Shown here: positions 15,657 to 25,070 of the stretch, in pieces | Numbering within the stretch: position 1 is the stretch's first letter | Layout of the letters: each line of letters begins with the position of its first letter | NCBI GenBank assembly: GCA_963658085.1 | Contig: CAVKOU010000016.1 | Location: 1-50,944, forward strand | Direction of reading: 5' to 3' | Origin: CAKRJP01 sp963658085 | GTDB taxonomy: Bacteria > Bacillota > Clostridia > Lachnospirales > Lachnospiraceae | Length of the DNA: 50,944 nucleotides | Notes under the pieces: generated by a model | The model's input: only the letters and a program-made list of their open reading frames with translations | What the model was told of the DNA's origin: nothing | Database searches by the model: none | Position numbers and translations under genes: made by a program

Positions 15657-16895
15657 TTACTGAACCAATGGATATTTCTTTGTAAGTTCCTCTACCATGG
15701 CTTTTACCTTCGGAACATTATCTTCACTTTGAAGTACCAAAGAGATGCACTCCGCAATCACATCCATATCTTCTTCTTTCATTCCGCGGGTAGTTACTGC
15801 CGGTGTTCCAAGTCTTACACCACTTGTTACAAATGGAGATCTTGGATCATTTGGAATCGTATTCTTATTGCAGGTAATGTGAGCTGCATCCAAACGCTTC
15901 TCTAATTCCTTACCAGTTACTTCCTCGCAGCTAAGATCTACTAACATCAAGTGGTTATCAGTTCCACCGGATACGATCTTAACACCACGCTCCATAAGTC
16001 CGTTTGCCAAAGCCTGAGCATTCTTAATGATCTGAGCCTGATACTCTTTAAACTCAGGTGACAACGCCTCTTTAAAGCATACAGCCTTGGCTGCAACCAC
16101 ATGTTCCAACGGTCCTCCCTGGATTCCCGGGAATACTGCTTTATTAAAGTTAAATTTATCTGCTGCTTCCTGATTGCAAAGGATCAAGCCACCTCTTGGA
16201 CCTCTTAATGTCTTATGGGTTGTAGTGGTAACTACATCTGCGTAAGGAATCGGGCTTGGATGCAATCCTGCTGCCACGAGTCCGGCAATATGAGCCATAT
16301 CTACCATGAGATAAGCTCCTACCTCATCTGCAATCTCTCTGAATTTCTTGAAATCTATTGTTCTTGCATAGGCACTGGCACCTGCCACAATAAGTTTTGG
16401 CTTGTGCTCCAATGCTTTGCTTCGAACATCTTCGTAATCGATGTATCCATTCTCATCCACACCGTAAGCTACGATATTGAAATACTTTCCGGAAATGTTA
16501 ACCGGTGATCCATGAGTCAAATGTCCGCCGGCATCCAGATTCATACCCATAACGGTATCTCCCGGCTGTACCATCGCAAAGAATACAGCTAAGTTTGCCT
16601 GCGCACCTGAGTGTGGTTGTACATTGGCATAGTCACAGCCGAACAATTCTTTTGCTCGCTCTCTTGCCAAATCTTCTACAACGTCTACGCACTGACATCC
16701 ACCATAATATCTCTTTCCAGGATATCCCTCGGCATACTTGTTGGTCAAAGGACTTCCCATGGCAGCCATAACAGCCTTACTTACCCAGTTTTCGGAAGCA
16801 ATCAGCTCGATATGGGAATCCTGTCTTGCCATCTCACTCTGAATGGCTTCTGCTATTTCCGGATCTACTTTTGTAATCTCTTCAAATGAATACAT
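15657..16895 (-). CDS. glyA: Serine hydroxymethyltransferase
   Basis: A 412-residue PLP enzyme that interconverts serine and glycine while loading one-carbon units on tetrahydrofolate. Hallmarks: SENWVSKAV, YAEGYPGKRYYGG, the PLP lysine Lys228 in TTTTHKTLRGPRGG, and MVDMAHIAGLVAAG. Length is normal for the family. The start follows CAGGAGGAGTTAAGAG. A good promoter overlaps the end of htrA, so glyA can be transcribed alone. No glycine riboswitch or T-box is visible in the 60-base gap. Confidence 0.98.
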   Translation of the reverse strand: MYSFEEITKVDPEIAEAIQSEMARQDSHIELIASENWVSKAVMAAMGSPLTNKYAEGYPGKRYYGGCQCVDVVEDLARERAKELFGCDYANVQPHSGAQANLAVFFAMVQPGDTVMGMNLDAGGHLTHGSPVNISGKYFNIVAYGVDENGYIDYEDVRSKALEHKPKLIVAGASAYARTIDFKKFREIADEVGAYLMVDMAHIAGLVAAGLHPSPIPYADVVTTTTHKTLRGPRGGLILCNQEAADKFNFNKAVFPGIQGGPLEHVVAAKAVCFKEALSPEFKEYQAQIIKNAQALANGLMERGVKIVSGGTDNHLMLVDLSCEEVTGKELEKRLDAAHITCNKNTIPNDPRSPFVTSGVRLGTPAVTTRGMKEEDMDVIAECISLVLQSEDNVPKVKAMVEELTKKYPLVQ

Positions 16896-16944
16896 CTCTT
16901 AACTCCTCCTGACGCTTTAGCAGTTTTATGCTTTATCACGACAT

Positions 16945-16973
16945 AGTATAGCATCTTTAGGACTTACTTCCAA
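16945..16973 (-). promoter_or_regulatory. Promoter of glyA
   Basis: On the minus strand TTGGAA (16968-16973), 17 bases, TATACT (16945-16950), overlapping the final codons of htrA. Confidence 0.65.
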
Positions 16974-18243
16974 GTGTAACTTCAATTTCTTTTTCCTGAT
17001 ACTCTCCGGAGTTGCTTGGTACCTGTACGGTTAAAGTAACGGTTTCTCCTGCCTTATAATACTGTAATTGTTCCTGTAAGGTAGACATACTGTCTACGGT
17101 AGTTCCATTAATTCCGGTAATTACCATACCTTTGGAAAGGCCAGCTTTCTCTGCTCCGCCACCTTTTACTGTAGAAGAAACGTAGACCCCGGTAGGAATA
17201 TTGTACATCTGTGCACTGTCTTCCGTTACATCCACACCCTGGATGCCAATCTGTCCCTGTTCATCCTCAGCTACCTTTGTCTTGGTCTCCTGATTCATAA
17301 GATCTGTCAAGGTATCACTGACATCGGAAATCGGAATTGCATAACCGATACCCTCTACAGAGCTTTCTGCAATCTTGGCACTGTTGATACCAATGACTTC
17401 ACCCTTGCTGTTAAGAAGAGCTCCACCACTGTTTCCCGGGTTGATAGCTGCATCTGTCTGAATCAGATTGCTGCTATATCCATCTAACTGTCTATTAGTT
17501 GCGGAAATTACTCCTGTAGTAACAGATTGTCCATATCCCAAAGCATTTCCGATAGCAACTGCAGGCTCTCCTACCTGAAGAGAATCGCTGTCTCCTAAAG
17601 TAGCTACCTTAATCTCGTCCTTGGTGCTATCTTTGATGTCATCTAAGCTTACTGCAATTACAGCAAGATCCTTCGAAGAATCCGAACCCTTTAAGTTGGC
17701 TTCCACGCTTTCCTCATCGATAAAGGTCACAGTTAATGTATCGCTTCCTTCTACTACATGGTAGTTAGTAGCAATGAGAAGCTCTGTATCATTTTCTCCG
17801 ATAATAATACCGGATCCTGCACTCTCACTTTCCTGCTCCTGCGTCCCACCAAAGAAGCTTTGTACCTGCTGTACACTCATGTTAGTAATAGATACAACCG
17901 ACGGCATACAACTGTCTACAATCTTCGTTACGTCTGTAGTTACTACAGAACTATCACTGGAGGTAGTAAGCTTGGTGCTGCTTACGGAATTTGATTCCTG
18001 ACTGGCAGTGTCCTTTCCTAAGAATTTTGTAACCATATAGCCGGTTCCCTGGAAGGTGCAACCTGCCACTAATCCAAACACTACTGCAATGCCAGTAGCC
18101 TTCGCCCACTTCGGAACACCCTTCTTTGGTTTCTTCGGAGGCATTCCTCCTTGCATATTCTGATGCATTCCTTGATTCATTTCGGGATTGGTATTTTGCG
18201 AACCAGTCTCCGGACCGGTGTAATAATTGTATTGATTGTCCAT
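16957..18243 (-). CDS. htrA: HtrA/DegP-type membrane-anchored serine protease with PDZ domain
   Basis: A 428-residue envelope protease. A cytoplasmic Gln/Asn/Pro-rich stretch (1-45) is followed by one membrane segment (about 48-68), then a trypsin-like domain with His162 (IATNYHVV), Asp192 (SKDLAVIAV) and Ser272 (AINPGNSGGAL), then one PDZ domain (about 320-425). HtrA proteases remove misfolded proteins outside the membrane and are often stress-induced. AAAGGAG precedes the start. Upstream there are a 15-bp inverted repeat and an ATTCGTCACATTTT site identical to one near the XRE regulator gene, which may link it to that regulator. Confidence 0.96.
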   Translation of the reverse strand: MDNQYNYYTGPETGSQNTNPEMNQGMHQNMQGGMPPKKPKKGVPKWAKATGIAVVFGLVAGCTFQGTGYMVTKFLGKDTASQESNSVSSTKLTTSSDSSVVTTDVTKIVDSCMPSVVSITNMSVQQVQSFFGGTQEQESESAGSGIIIGENDTELLIATNYHVVEGSDTLTVTFIDEESVEANLKGSDSSKDLAVIAVSLDDIKDSTKDEIKVATLGDSDSLQVGEPAVAIGNALGYGQSVTTGVISATNRQLDGYSSNLIQTDAAINPGNSGGALLNSKGEVIGINSAKIAESSVEGIGYAIPISDVSDTLTDLMNQETKTKVAEDEQGQIGIQGVDVTEDSAQMYNIPTGVYVSSTVKGGGAEKAGLSKGMVITGINGTTVDSMSTLQEQLQYYKAGETVTLTVQVPSNSGEYQEKEIEVTLGSKS

Positions 18244-18295
18244 AACAACATGCTCCTTTCACTTGTTTCCTATAGTGTAAAGTTCATTTGTGTTG

Positions 18296-18309
18296 AAAAT
18301 GTGACGAAT
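18296..18309 (-). promoter_or_regulatory. TTCGTCACAT site upstream of htrA
   Basis: On the minus strand reads ATTCGTCACATTTT, the same 14 bases as at 25070-25083 before the XRE regulator gene, and in the same orientation relative to the downstream gene. It lies about 53 bases before the htrA start, a usual operator position. Confidence 0.5.
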
Positions 18310-18340
18310 GGTTGACAAATCTGTTATTTGCCAACCATTC
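18306..18340 (-). repeat. Inverted repeat between polC and htrA
   Basis: GAATGGTTGACAAAT (18306-18320) and ATTTGCCAACCATTC (18326-18340) pair around CTGTT with one mismatch that becomes a G-U pair in minus-strand RNA. No T-run follows, so it is either a weak polC 3' hairpin or part of htrA control. Confidence 0.6.
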
Positions 18341-18419
18341 AACAAAAATTTAAATGCTTTATGAAAAAACGATTTCTTTAAAAATCTTTTCTTAAAAATA
18401 TTATCTTTAAAAAAGCTTT

Positions 18420-21400
18420 TTACAGATCAAATAATGATAACTGATTGGATTGAGGAAGGTCTCCTAAAAGACCCAGAGTTCCCATATAATCAATTACCGT
18501 CTTACTTGCTTTGGTTCTCTCTCTAAAATCATCTCTGGACAAATACTTTCCACCCTTTTGTGCTTCTTCCATCTGATCCGCTGCCTTTTCTCCCATGCCA
18601 TCCAGACTGGTAAATGGAGGCAAAAGCTTTCCATCCACGATTTGAAACTTGGAAGCCTTGGAGCGATAAATATCGATGGGAAGGAATTCATATCCTCTGG
18701 CATACATTTCCTGAACGATTCTCATGTCTCTTAAGGTATCCTGTTCCTTTTTTGTAAGGGTTGCGGAGCGTTTCTTATAGTCCGCCAGATAATATTCTAA
18801 TTTATCCCTTCCCTGGCACATGATCTCATAGGAAAAGGCATCGGCACGAATTCCAAAAAACGCACCATAGTAGGCCAATGGATAGTTTACCTTACAATAG
18901 GCAATACGATAGGCCATCATAACATAGGCTGCCGCATGTGCCTTCGGAAACATGTATTTGATTTTTTCGCAGGAACCGATGTACCACTCCGGCACATCAT
19001 GTTCCATCATATCCTTTTTAAATTCCGGCCATTCCTTACATTTTCCCTTAGCCACCTGCCCCTTACGCACTCGCTCCATGATGGTAAAGGACTCCTCACT
19101 GTCCAGTCCTTTATTGATCAGGTAGGTCATAATATCATCTCGGGTACAAATCGCAGTGGAAATGGTAGCCACCCCGCTTCGGATCAGATCCTGGGCGTTA
19201 TTGAGCCATACGTCCGTTCCGTGGGACAGTCCTGCGATACGGATCAGATCTGAAAACTTGGTAGGAGCTGCCTCCACAACCATCTGCATGGAAAAGTCTG
19301 TTCCAAACTCCGGAATACCTAAGCATCCAAGCTTGCATCCTCCAATGTCATCGGGCTTGATTCCCAGAGCTGATGTATCATGAAACAAAGACATGACCAC
19401 CGGGTCATCTAATGGAATCTTGGTTGCATCAAAGGGGTGATCCGTCTCATTATATTCATTATCCATAGCCGGGGAACTGATAAACTCCTCCAAGGTTTTA
19501 ATCATGGTAGGATCATCATGTCCCAGGATATCTAACTTTAACAAGTTGTGATCAATAGAGTGATAATCGAAGTGGGTGGTAACTATATCTGTAGTCATAT
19601 CATTAGCCGGATGCTGCACGGGGGTAAAGGAATTAATTTCTTCTCCTAACGGAAGTACGATAATTCCACCGGGATGCTGTCCCGTACTTCTTCGAATTCC
19701 CGTACATCCACCTACGATCCGCTCGATCTCACAGTTACGTTTTCCTTCTCCCCGCTCTTCATAATAATTTTTCACATAACCAAAGGCAGTTTTCTCTGCC
19801 AGAGTTCCAATAGTTCCGGCTCGGTAGGTCTGTCCCGCACCGAAGATAACCTCTGTATATTTGTGAGCATTACTCTGATAATCACCGGAAAAGTTAAGGT
19901 CGATATCCGGCTCTTTATTTCCCTTAAATCCTAAGAAGGTTTCAAATGGAATGTCGAATCCATCTTTCTCTAAAGGTTCACCGCATACCGGACAAACTTT
20001 ATCCGGCATATCCATACCGCAGCCTCCTGCGTAACTTTTTACCTCCGGAGAATCAAAATCTGTATAGAAGCATTTTTTACATCGATAGTGAGGGCTTAGA
20101 GGATTTACCTCCGTGATTCCTGCCATGGTAGCTACAAAGGATGAACCTACGGAACCTCGGGATCCTACCAGATATCCATCCTCCACAGACTTCCAAACCA
20201 GCTTCTGAGCAATAATATACATAACAGCGAAACCATTGGAGATGATGGAATTCAGCTCTCGCTCTAACCGCTCTACAACAATTTCCGGAAGATTTTCTCC
20301 GTATAACTCATGGGCCCTGCGGTAACAGATCTCTCGAAGCTGTTTGTCAGAATCCGGGATGACAGGAGGACATTTATCCGGCCGCACCGGTGTGATTTTC
20401 TCCACCATATCGGCGATGGCATTTGGATTTTTCACAACAATCTCCCTGGCCTTCTCGGATCCCAAATATTCAAACTCTTCCAGCATTTCTTCTGTGGTAT
20501 GTAAATATAATGGAGGTTGTTTGTCCGCATCGGCGAATCCTTTTCCTGCCATAATGATCCGACGGTAAACCTCATCCTCCGGATCCATGAAATGCACATC
20601 ACAGGTAGCCACCACCGGTTTCTTAAATTCCTCTCCTAATTTTACGATCTTACGATTAATATTCCTTATGTCTTCTTCGCTATTAATATTGGAATGCTTA
20701 TTACTTTCAATCATAAACTGATTGTTTCCTACCGGCTGGATTTCCAAATAGTCATAGAAATTCACGATTTTCGCGATACGCTGATCCGATTTTTCTTCTA
20801 AAAGTGCCCGATAAAGTTCTCCCGCCTCACAGGCACTTCCAACCAAAAGTCCCTCTCTGTGTTTCGACAGCTCGCTTTTAGGGATTCTTGGCCTTCTGGC
20901 AAAATATTCCAAATGGGATTTGGAAATCAAACGATATAGATTCACTCTTCCCACTTCGTTCGTAGCCAGAATGATTACATGATAGGTTGGAAGTTTCTTT
21001 ACCGCATTCTTATTATTGGCACCAAAATGATTTAACTTCGTAAGATCTGTAATGCTTTGATCTTTCAACATTTCTACAAATTTTACAAATATTTCCGCAG
21101 TGCATCCTGCATCATCCACCGCCCGGTGATGATTTTCCAGGGAAATATGAAGAGCGTTAGCTACAATATTTAACTTATACTTTGAAAGGGTAGGCAATAA
21201 AATTCTTGCCAGAGCTACCGTATCTACAGAGGTAAAGTCCGGCTTTATATTCTGATACCTGCAATTTTGCTCAATAAAACTCATATCAAAGGAAGCATTG
21301 TGAGCCACCAGCACAGCATCTCCTACAAATTTCAGAAACTCCGGCAAAACCTCCTCAATGGTTCCTGCCTCTACCACCATCTGGTCTGTAATACTGGTAA

Positions 21401-23000
21401 GTTGCGTAATATTAAACGGAATCGGAATTTTGGGATTTACAAAGGTGCTGAATTTCTCTGTAATCTTTCCATTTTCAACCTTTACTGCTCCAATCTCAAT
21501 AATCTTATCCTTAATAGGACTAAATCCCGTGGTCTCCAGGTCAAAGACCACAAAGGTTCCATTTAGAGACTGCCCTTTTTCATTTACTGCCACGTCCATA
21601 AGGTCGTCTACTAAGTATCCCTCCACTCCATAGATTACTTTAAATGGATCATCTGCCGGAAGTCCCTGCATATAATGATGGGCATCGGTAAATCCCTGTA
21701 CCACGCCGTGGTCGGTAATCGCAATGGCCTTGTGCCCCCAGTCATGGGCACGTTTTACTAAATCTGTAACAGCAGTTACGGCATCCATATCACTCATTTT
21801 CGTATGGCAATGAAGCTCCACTCGCTTTTCCGGAGCCGTATCTTTCCTACTGACGGTGAAATCCGAAATTTTGCGCACTCCATTTACCGAGTTGATGCTA
21901 AGTTCTCTGTCAAATTTGTCGATGGTAGCAACACCCTTAACCTTTAAAAAAGCTCCCGGTTTGATCTCCGCGAGAATATCCGGAAGCTGCTCGTTTCGGA
22001 TAAACATTTTCACCATAATAGTATCGGTAAAGTCTGTGATGGCATAAGAAATAATGGTCCGTTCATTTCGAATGGCCCTTGTATCAAAACTAATTACTTT
22101 TCCTCGTACTGTAACCTCTCCCATTTCCGTTATGAGATCCTTGATCTCCATGGCCTCATCATCAAAATTACGGCCGTATAACAGATTTGGATCATCCGAA
22201 TCCTTAGATCCATAGGAAAATCCACCTTTCTTATAAGAAGACTTTCCATAAGAAGACCCGTAAGACTTCTTGTCCAGAGTTCGTATATCCTTGGGTTTTT
22301 CTGCCTTGGCAGCAGGAGCTTCCTCTTTGTTGCTCTTTGCCTCCCCCTCTGGTTTTGAAATGTCTCCTTCTTCCTTCGCCACAAGATATTCATCCACTGG
22401 ATTCTCTGCCGGCTCTAGATGTCTTGGAGAATTCTTTAGAATCTCCGCCACTTCCTGCTTGATTTTTACATCATTATATTTTAGTTTACTCTCTTTTATA
22501 GGGACATAGGATATCCGAATCTCTATAGGCCTGTGAAACCGTTCTGCAAAAATTTCCTTTAAATATTCCACAAGCTTTGCTTCTTTTCCCCGATAGACAA
22601 TACTGTCCTCTACATGCAGACATAAAGTATTTTCATTTTCAAAATGATACTGTGCTCCCCGCAGCATATTCTTTTCTACTACACTTTCCTTCTCCAGGTC
22701 ATATAGGAGACTATCTCTATAAAGATCCATAAGATTTTCCGGTGTATATTGCTCAGAAAGTTCATAGGATTCCACGATCCAAATTCGAATCATTACCTTT
22801 GGAAACAATTGATTTTTTATGGCCTGTTCCAAAAAGACAACGTCCTTTCTGGTCAGCAAATGATTGCTCTTTATATAAATCTTTATGCGGTCCTTGTTGG
22901 AATTGGTGGTAATACTAGTAACCTCCACATCCTGAAGCTCAGCCTTCATAGAACTATTTAATTTTAAGGTTGGAAATGTCTCTGCAAATGTTTTAGTCAT
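18420..23000 (-). CDS. polC: DNA polymerase III alpha subunit, Gram-positive type
   Basis: A 1526-residue replicative polymerase. In order: an N-terminal domain, an OB fold (about 280-390), a PHP domain (ELHCHTKMSD, AIAITDHGV; about 392 onward), an inserted DEDDh proofreading exonuclease (VVFDLETTGF at about 485), the rest of PHP, the polymerase core with GSRGSVGSS, a four-Cys zinc site (CKKC...CPVC, about 975-1008) and PDIDLNFSGD (about 1030). It is somewhat longer than the B. subtilis protein, in part through a Gly/Ser/Tyr/Lys-rich linker near residues 215-272. Its start overlaps the end of ispG by 8 bases. Confidence 0.98.
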   Translation of the reverse strand: MTKTFAETFPTLKLNSSMKAELQDVEVTSITTNSNKDRIKIYIKSNHLLTRKDVVFLEQAIKNQLFPKVMIRIWIVESYELSEQYTPENLMDLYRDSLLYDLEKESVVEKNMLRGAQYHFENENTLCLHVEDSIVYRGKEAKLVEYLKEIFAERFHRPIEIRISYVPIKESKLKYNDVKIKQEVAEILKNSPRHLEPAENPVDEYLVAKEEGDISKPEGEAKSNKEEAPAAKAEKPKDIRTLDKKSYGSSYGKSSYKKGGFSYGSKDSDDPNLLYGRNFDDEAMEIKDLITEMGEVTVRGKVISFDTRAIRNERTIISYAITDFTDTIMVKMFIRNEQLPDILAEIKPGAFLKVKGVATIDKFDRELSINSVNGVRKISDFTVSRKDTAPEKRVELHCHTKMSDMDAVTAVTDLVKRAHDWGHKAIAITDHGVVQGFTDAHHYMQGLPADDPFKVIYGVEGYLVDDLMDVAVNEKGQSLNGTFVVFDLETTGFSPIKDKIIEIGAVKVENGKITEKFSTFVNPKIPIPFNITQLTSITDQMVVEAGTIEEVLPEFLKFVGDAVLVAHNASFDMSFIEQNCRYQNIKPDFTSVDTVALARILLPTLSKYKLNIVANALHISLENHHRAVDDAGCTAEIFVKFVEMLKDQSITDLTKLNHFGANNKNAVKKLPTYHVIILATNEVGRVNLYRLISKSHLEYFARRPRIPKSELSKHREGLLVGSACEAGELYRALLEEKSDQRIAKIVNFYDYLEIQPVGNNQFMIESNKHSNINSEEDIRNINRKIVKLGEEFKKPVVATCDVHFMDPEDEVYRRIIMAGKGFADADKQPPLYLHTTEEMLEEFEYLGSEKAREIVVKNPNAIADMVEKITPVRPDKCPPVIPDSDKQLREICYRRAHELYGENLPEIVVERLERELNSIISNGFAVMYIIAQKLVWKSVEDGYLVGSRGSVGSSFVATMAGITEVNPLSPHYRCKKCFYTDFDSPEVKSYAGGCGMDMPDKVCPVCGEPLEKDGFDIPFETFLGFKGNKEPDIDLNFSGDYQSNAHKYTEVIFGAGQTYRAGTIGTLAEKTAFGYVKNYYEERGEGKRNCEIERIVGGCTGIRRSTGQHPGGIIVLPLGEEINSFTPVQHPANDMTTDIVTTHFDYHSIDHNLLKLDILGHDDPTMIKTLEEFISSPAMDNEYNETDHPFDATKIPLDDPVVMSLFHDTSALGIKPDDIGGCKLGCLGIPEFGTDFSMQMVVEAAPTKFSDLIRIAGLSHGTDVWLNNAQDLIRSGVATISTAICTRDDIMTYLINKGLDSEESFTIMERVRKGQVAKGKCKEWPEFKKDMMEHDVPEWYIGSCEKIKYMFPKAHAAAYVMMAYRIAYCKVNYPLAYYGAFFGIRADAFSYEIMCQGRDKLEYYLADYKKRSATLTKKEQDTLRDMRIVQEMYARGYEFLPIDIYRSKASKFQIVDGKLLPPFTSLDGMGEKAADQMEEAQKGGKYLSRDDFRERTKASKTVIDYMGTLGLLGDLPQSNQLSLFDL

Positions 23001-24048
23001 TCCAGTGCTCTAACTCCCATCTAAGTGTCTCTAAAAGTTCATCTTCTTTTACTTTTTTTACGATCTCACCATGGCGGATCAAAAGACCCTCGCCTACTCC
23101 ACCGGCGATTCCGATATCTGCTTCCTTGGCCTCTCCGGGTCCATTTACTACGCAACCCATAACGGCTACTTTGATATCTAGCGGCAGATCTGCCACCATC
23201 TCTTCCACCTGGTTTGCAAGTCCGATGAGATCAATCTGGGTTCTTCCGCAGGTTGGGCAGGATACCACCTCGATTCCGCCTTTTCGAAGTCCAAGGGTTC
23301 GAAGAACTAATTTCGCGGTCTTAATCTCCTCCACAGGATTGCCTGTCAGAGAAACACGAATGGTATCTCCGATTCCTTGTCCTAAGATCATGCCGAGGCC
23401 TATAGAGGATTTAATATTTCCGGCCCAAACCGTTCCGGACTCTGTAATTCCCACATGCAAAGGGTAGACACACTTCTTGGCAATGAGTTCGTGAGCCTTT
23501 ACGCACATCATAACATCCGAAGACTTGATACTGACTACCAGATTGTCATAGCCCATATTTTCGATCATATGTACCTTATCCATGGCGCTTTCTACCAGTC
23601 CTTCTGCCGTCACACCACCGTATTTTTCCACAAGGTTCTTCTCTAAGGAGCCACTGTTTACCCCTACACGGATAGGAATGCCATATTCCTTTGCCTTATC
23701 TACCACGGCCTGCACCCGTTTCTCATCCCCGATATTACCCGGGTTGATACGAATCTTATCTGCTCCTGCCTCAATGGCTGCAATAGCCAGTCGATAGTCA
23801 AAATGAATATCCGCCACTAAAGGAATATGAATTTCCTTCTTGATCTCTCCTAAAGCCTTCGCTGCCTCCATGGTAGGAACTGCGCAGCGGATAATCTCAC
23901 ATCCTGCTTTCTCAAGGGCAAGAATCTGCTCTACCGTAGCCTTGGCATCCTCTGTCTTTGTATTGGTCATGGATTGAATAGCAATGGCATTACCACCGCC
24001 AATGTAACGATTTCCGATTTTAATCTGCTTCGTCTCGTCTCTGTACAT
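22993..24048 (-). CDS. ispG: 4-hydroxy-3-methylbut-2-en-1-yl diphosphate synthase
   Basis: A 351-residue iron-sulfur enzyme of the MEP isoprenoid pathway, converting MEcPP to HMBPP. The TIM-barrel start (IAIQSMTNTKTED) and the C-terminal cluster-binding motifs SCPTCGRTQID and GCVVNGPGEA, with three cysteines for a 4Fe-4S cluster, are all present. The length is the short bacterial form. AAAGGAGAAGAAAATT precedes the ATG. It is between a small membrane protein gene and polC, which it overlaps; other MEP genes (dxr, rseP) often found next to it are not in the visible interval. Confidence 0.98.
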   Translation of the reverse strand: MYRDETKQIKIGNRYIGGGNAIAIQSMTNTKTEDAKATVEQILALEKAGCEIIRCAVPTMEAAKALGEIKKEIHIPLVADIHFDYRLAIAAIEAGADKIRINPGNIGDEKRVQAVVDKAKEYGIPIRVGVNSGSLEKNLVEKYGGVTAEGLVESAMDKVHMIENMGYDNLVVSIKSSDVMMCVKAHELIAKKCVYPLHVGITESGTVWAGNIKSSIGLGMILGQGIGDTIRVSLTGNPVEEIKTAKLVLRTLGLRKGGIEVVSCPTCGRTQIDLIGLANQVEEMVADLPLDIKVAVMGCVVNGPGEAKEADIGIAGGVGEGLLIRHGEIVKKVKEDELLETLRWELEHWND

Positions 24049-24073
24049 AATTTTCTTCTCCTTTCCTGTAAAG

Positions 24074-24112
24074 AACCCCTCTATCCAGACACAGCTGCCC
24101 GATAGAGGGGTT
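24074..24112 (-). promoter_or_regulatory. Long hairpin between the small membrane protein gene and ispG
   Basis: AACCCCTCTATC (24074-24085) and GATAGAGGGGTT (24101-24112) are perfect complements with a 15-base loop. On the minus strand no clear T-run follows, so it may be a partial terminator or an mRNA processing/stability element that sets ispG-polC levels. Confidence 0.6.
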
Positions 24113-24123
24113 TATCTTTAAAC

Positions 24124-24585
24124 TTATTTCATCGTCAGGGTTAATTGGTCTCCATATTCCCGCTCTGTAAGTGTCAATTCCTTTCCATCAATGCTATATG
24201 TAAAGGAAGTCATATAGGATCCTACCTCTGCTTCTAAAGCTTCTTCTGTAAAAGCTCCATCCGACTGATCTGCCACCTTCTGCAGCGCATCTTTATCCTC
24301 CTTAATCGTGAAGATCTTATCTTCTTTATCTAAAGAATAGCCTAATTGAACATCCACCTCAGACTCTTCTGCAAGATCCGAAACCTTTAAAGTAACGGTA
24401 GATCCATTCTTGATCACAAGTTCCACATTGGAATTCTCATCTATCCAGGTTCCCTGCAAGGGATTCCCTGCTAACGCTTTTACAAAGAAATAAACCACAA
24501 TCAGTAGGATCAAGACAGAGGATACAACAGTAACTATCCTCCATATCTGACTTCTCTTTTCCTCATTATCTTTTGCAATAATCAT
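24124..24585 (-). CDS. Membrane-anchored protein of unknown function
   Basis: A 153-residue protein: short charged cytoplasmic N-terminus (KDNEEKRSQ), one membrane segment (IVTVVSSVLILLIVVYFFVKA), then an outside domain beginning NPLQGTWIDENSNVELVIKN. The beta-strand pattern and the opening GTW motif suggest a small lipocalin- or DUF5640-like barrel, but this is a guess. It is the first gene of an apparent operon with ispG and polC, behind a perfect consensus promoter. No catalytic residues are recognisable. Start ATG is preceded by GAGGATAT. Confidence 0.8.
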   Translation of the reverse strand: MIIAKDNEEKRSQIWRIVTVVSSVLILLIVVYFFVKALAGNPLQGTWIDENSNVELVIKNGSTVTLKVSDLAEESEVDVQLGYSLDKEDKIFTIKEDKDALQKVADQSDGAFTEEALEAEVGSYMTSFTYSIDGKELTLTEREYGDQLTLTMK

Positions 24586-24669
24586 ATATCCTCGCCCTCT
24601 TTCTTTTCCCTGATCTCAGGGTACAAAATAGGGGAATGCGAATTATTTCCGCTCCCCACGTTTACAAAT

Positions 24670-24703
24670 ATTATAAAGAACTTCAAAAGTCGTGTCAACG
24701 ACT
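24670..24703 (-). promoter_or_regulatory. Perfect consensus sigma-A promoter of the ispG-polC operon, with overlapping inverted repeat
   Basis: On the minus strand TTGACA (24693-24698), 17 bases, TATAAT (24670-24675): a full match to the housekeeping consensus. AGTCGT (24688-24693) and ACGACT (24698-24703) form an inverted repeat overlapping the -35 box, a possible repressor site. Confidence 0.85.
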
Positions 24704-24719
24704 CCCATTAAGACTTTCC

Positions 24720-24953
24720 CTATTCTTCTGTTTCCACCAAAAGATAAAATCCCCGTTCTGTCTGTTCGATTTTTTTCACGATTCCCTTTCGTGCCTTGAT
24801 ACGATCTCCCGTCCGATAAATTCCAGACATCGCCACCGAAGGCTCGATGAGATACGTATACTGCCCTGTCACTGCACTTCTCTCACTGATTTCCACTTCC
24901 TGACCTTCTTCTACCAAGCCCTCCCGTTCCATTTTAAATCGATCTTGCCTCAT
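24720..24953 (-). CDS. Small protein of unknown function (77 residues)
   Basis: A 77-residue protein starting MRQDRFKMEREGLVEEGQ, with a beta-rich body (TGQYTYLIEPSVAMSGIYRTG) and the end VKKIEQTERGFYLLVETEE. GGGAGG lies ten bases before the ATG. It has no signal or membrane segment. The pattern of alternating strands with RTGDRIKARKGIV resembles a small OB- or SH3-like barrel. I have the impression that similar short proteins occur in Lachnospiraceae but cannot name the family. It is divergent from the XRE regulator gene and shares with it the intergenic region holding the TTCGTCACAT sites, so it may be a target of that regulator. Confidence 0.7.
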   Translation of the reverse strand: MRQDRFKMEREGLVEEGQEVEISERSAVTGQYTYLIEPSVAMSGIYRTGDRIKARKGIVKKIEQTERGFYLLVETEE

Positions 24954-25070
24954 ATATACATAGCCTCCCTTATCTTATTTCTCGTTCTTTCATTTTAGTG
25001 GTAAACCTTGATTTTGTACAGACAAACTCACTCTACAAAGCCTGATCTAAGCATAGTTTCGCTGAGTTTA

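Noticed and set aside
18420..23000. Gly/Ser/Tyr-rich insert in PolC near residues 215-272 as a separate domain
   Set aside because: It looks like a flexible linker in a region already variable in PolC; no fold is suggested.
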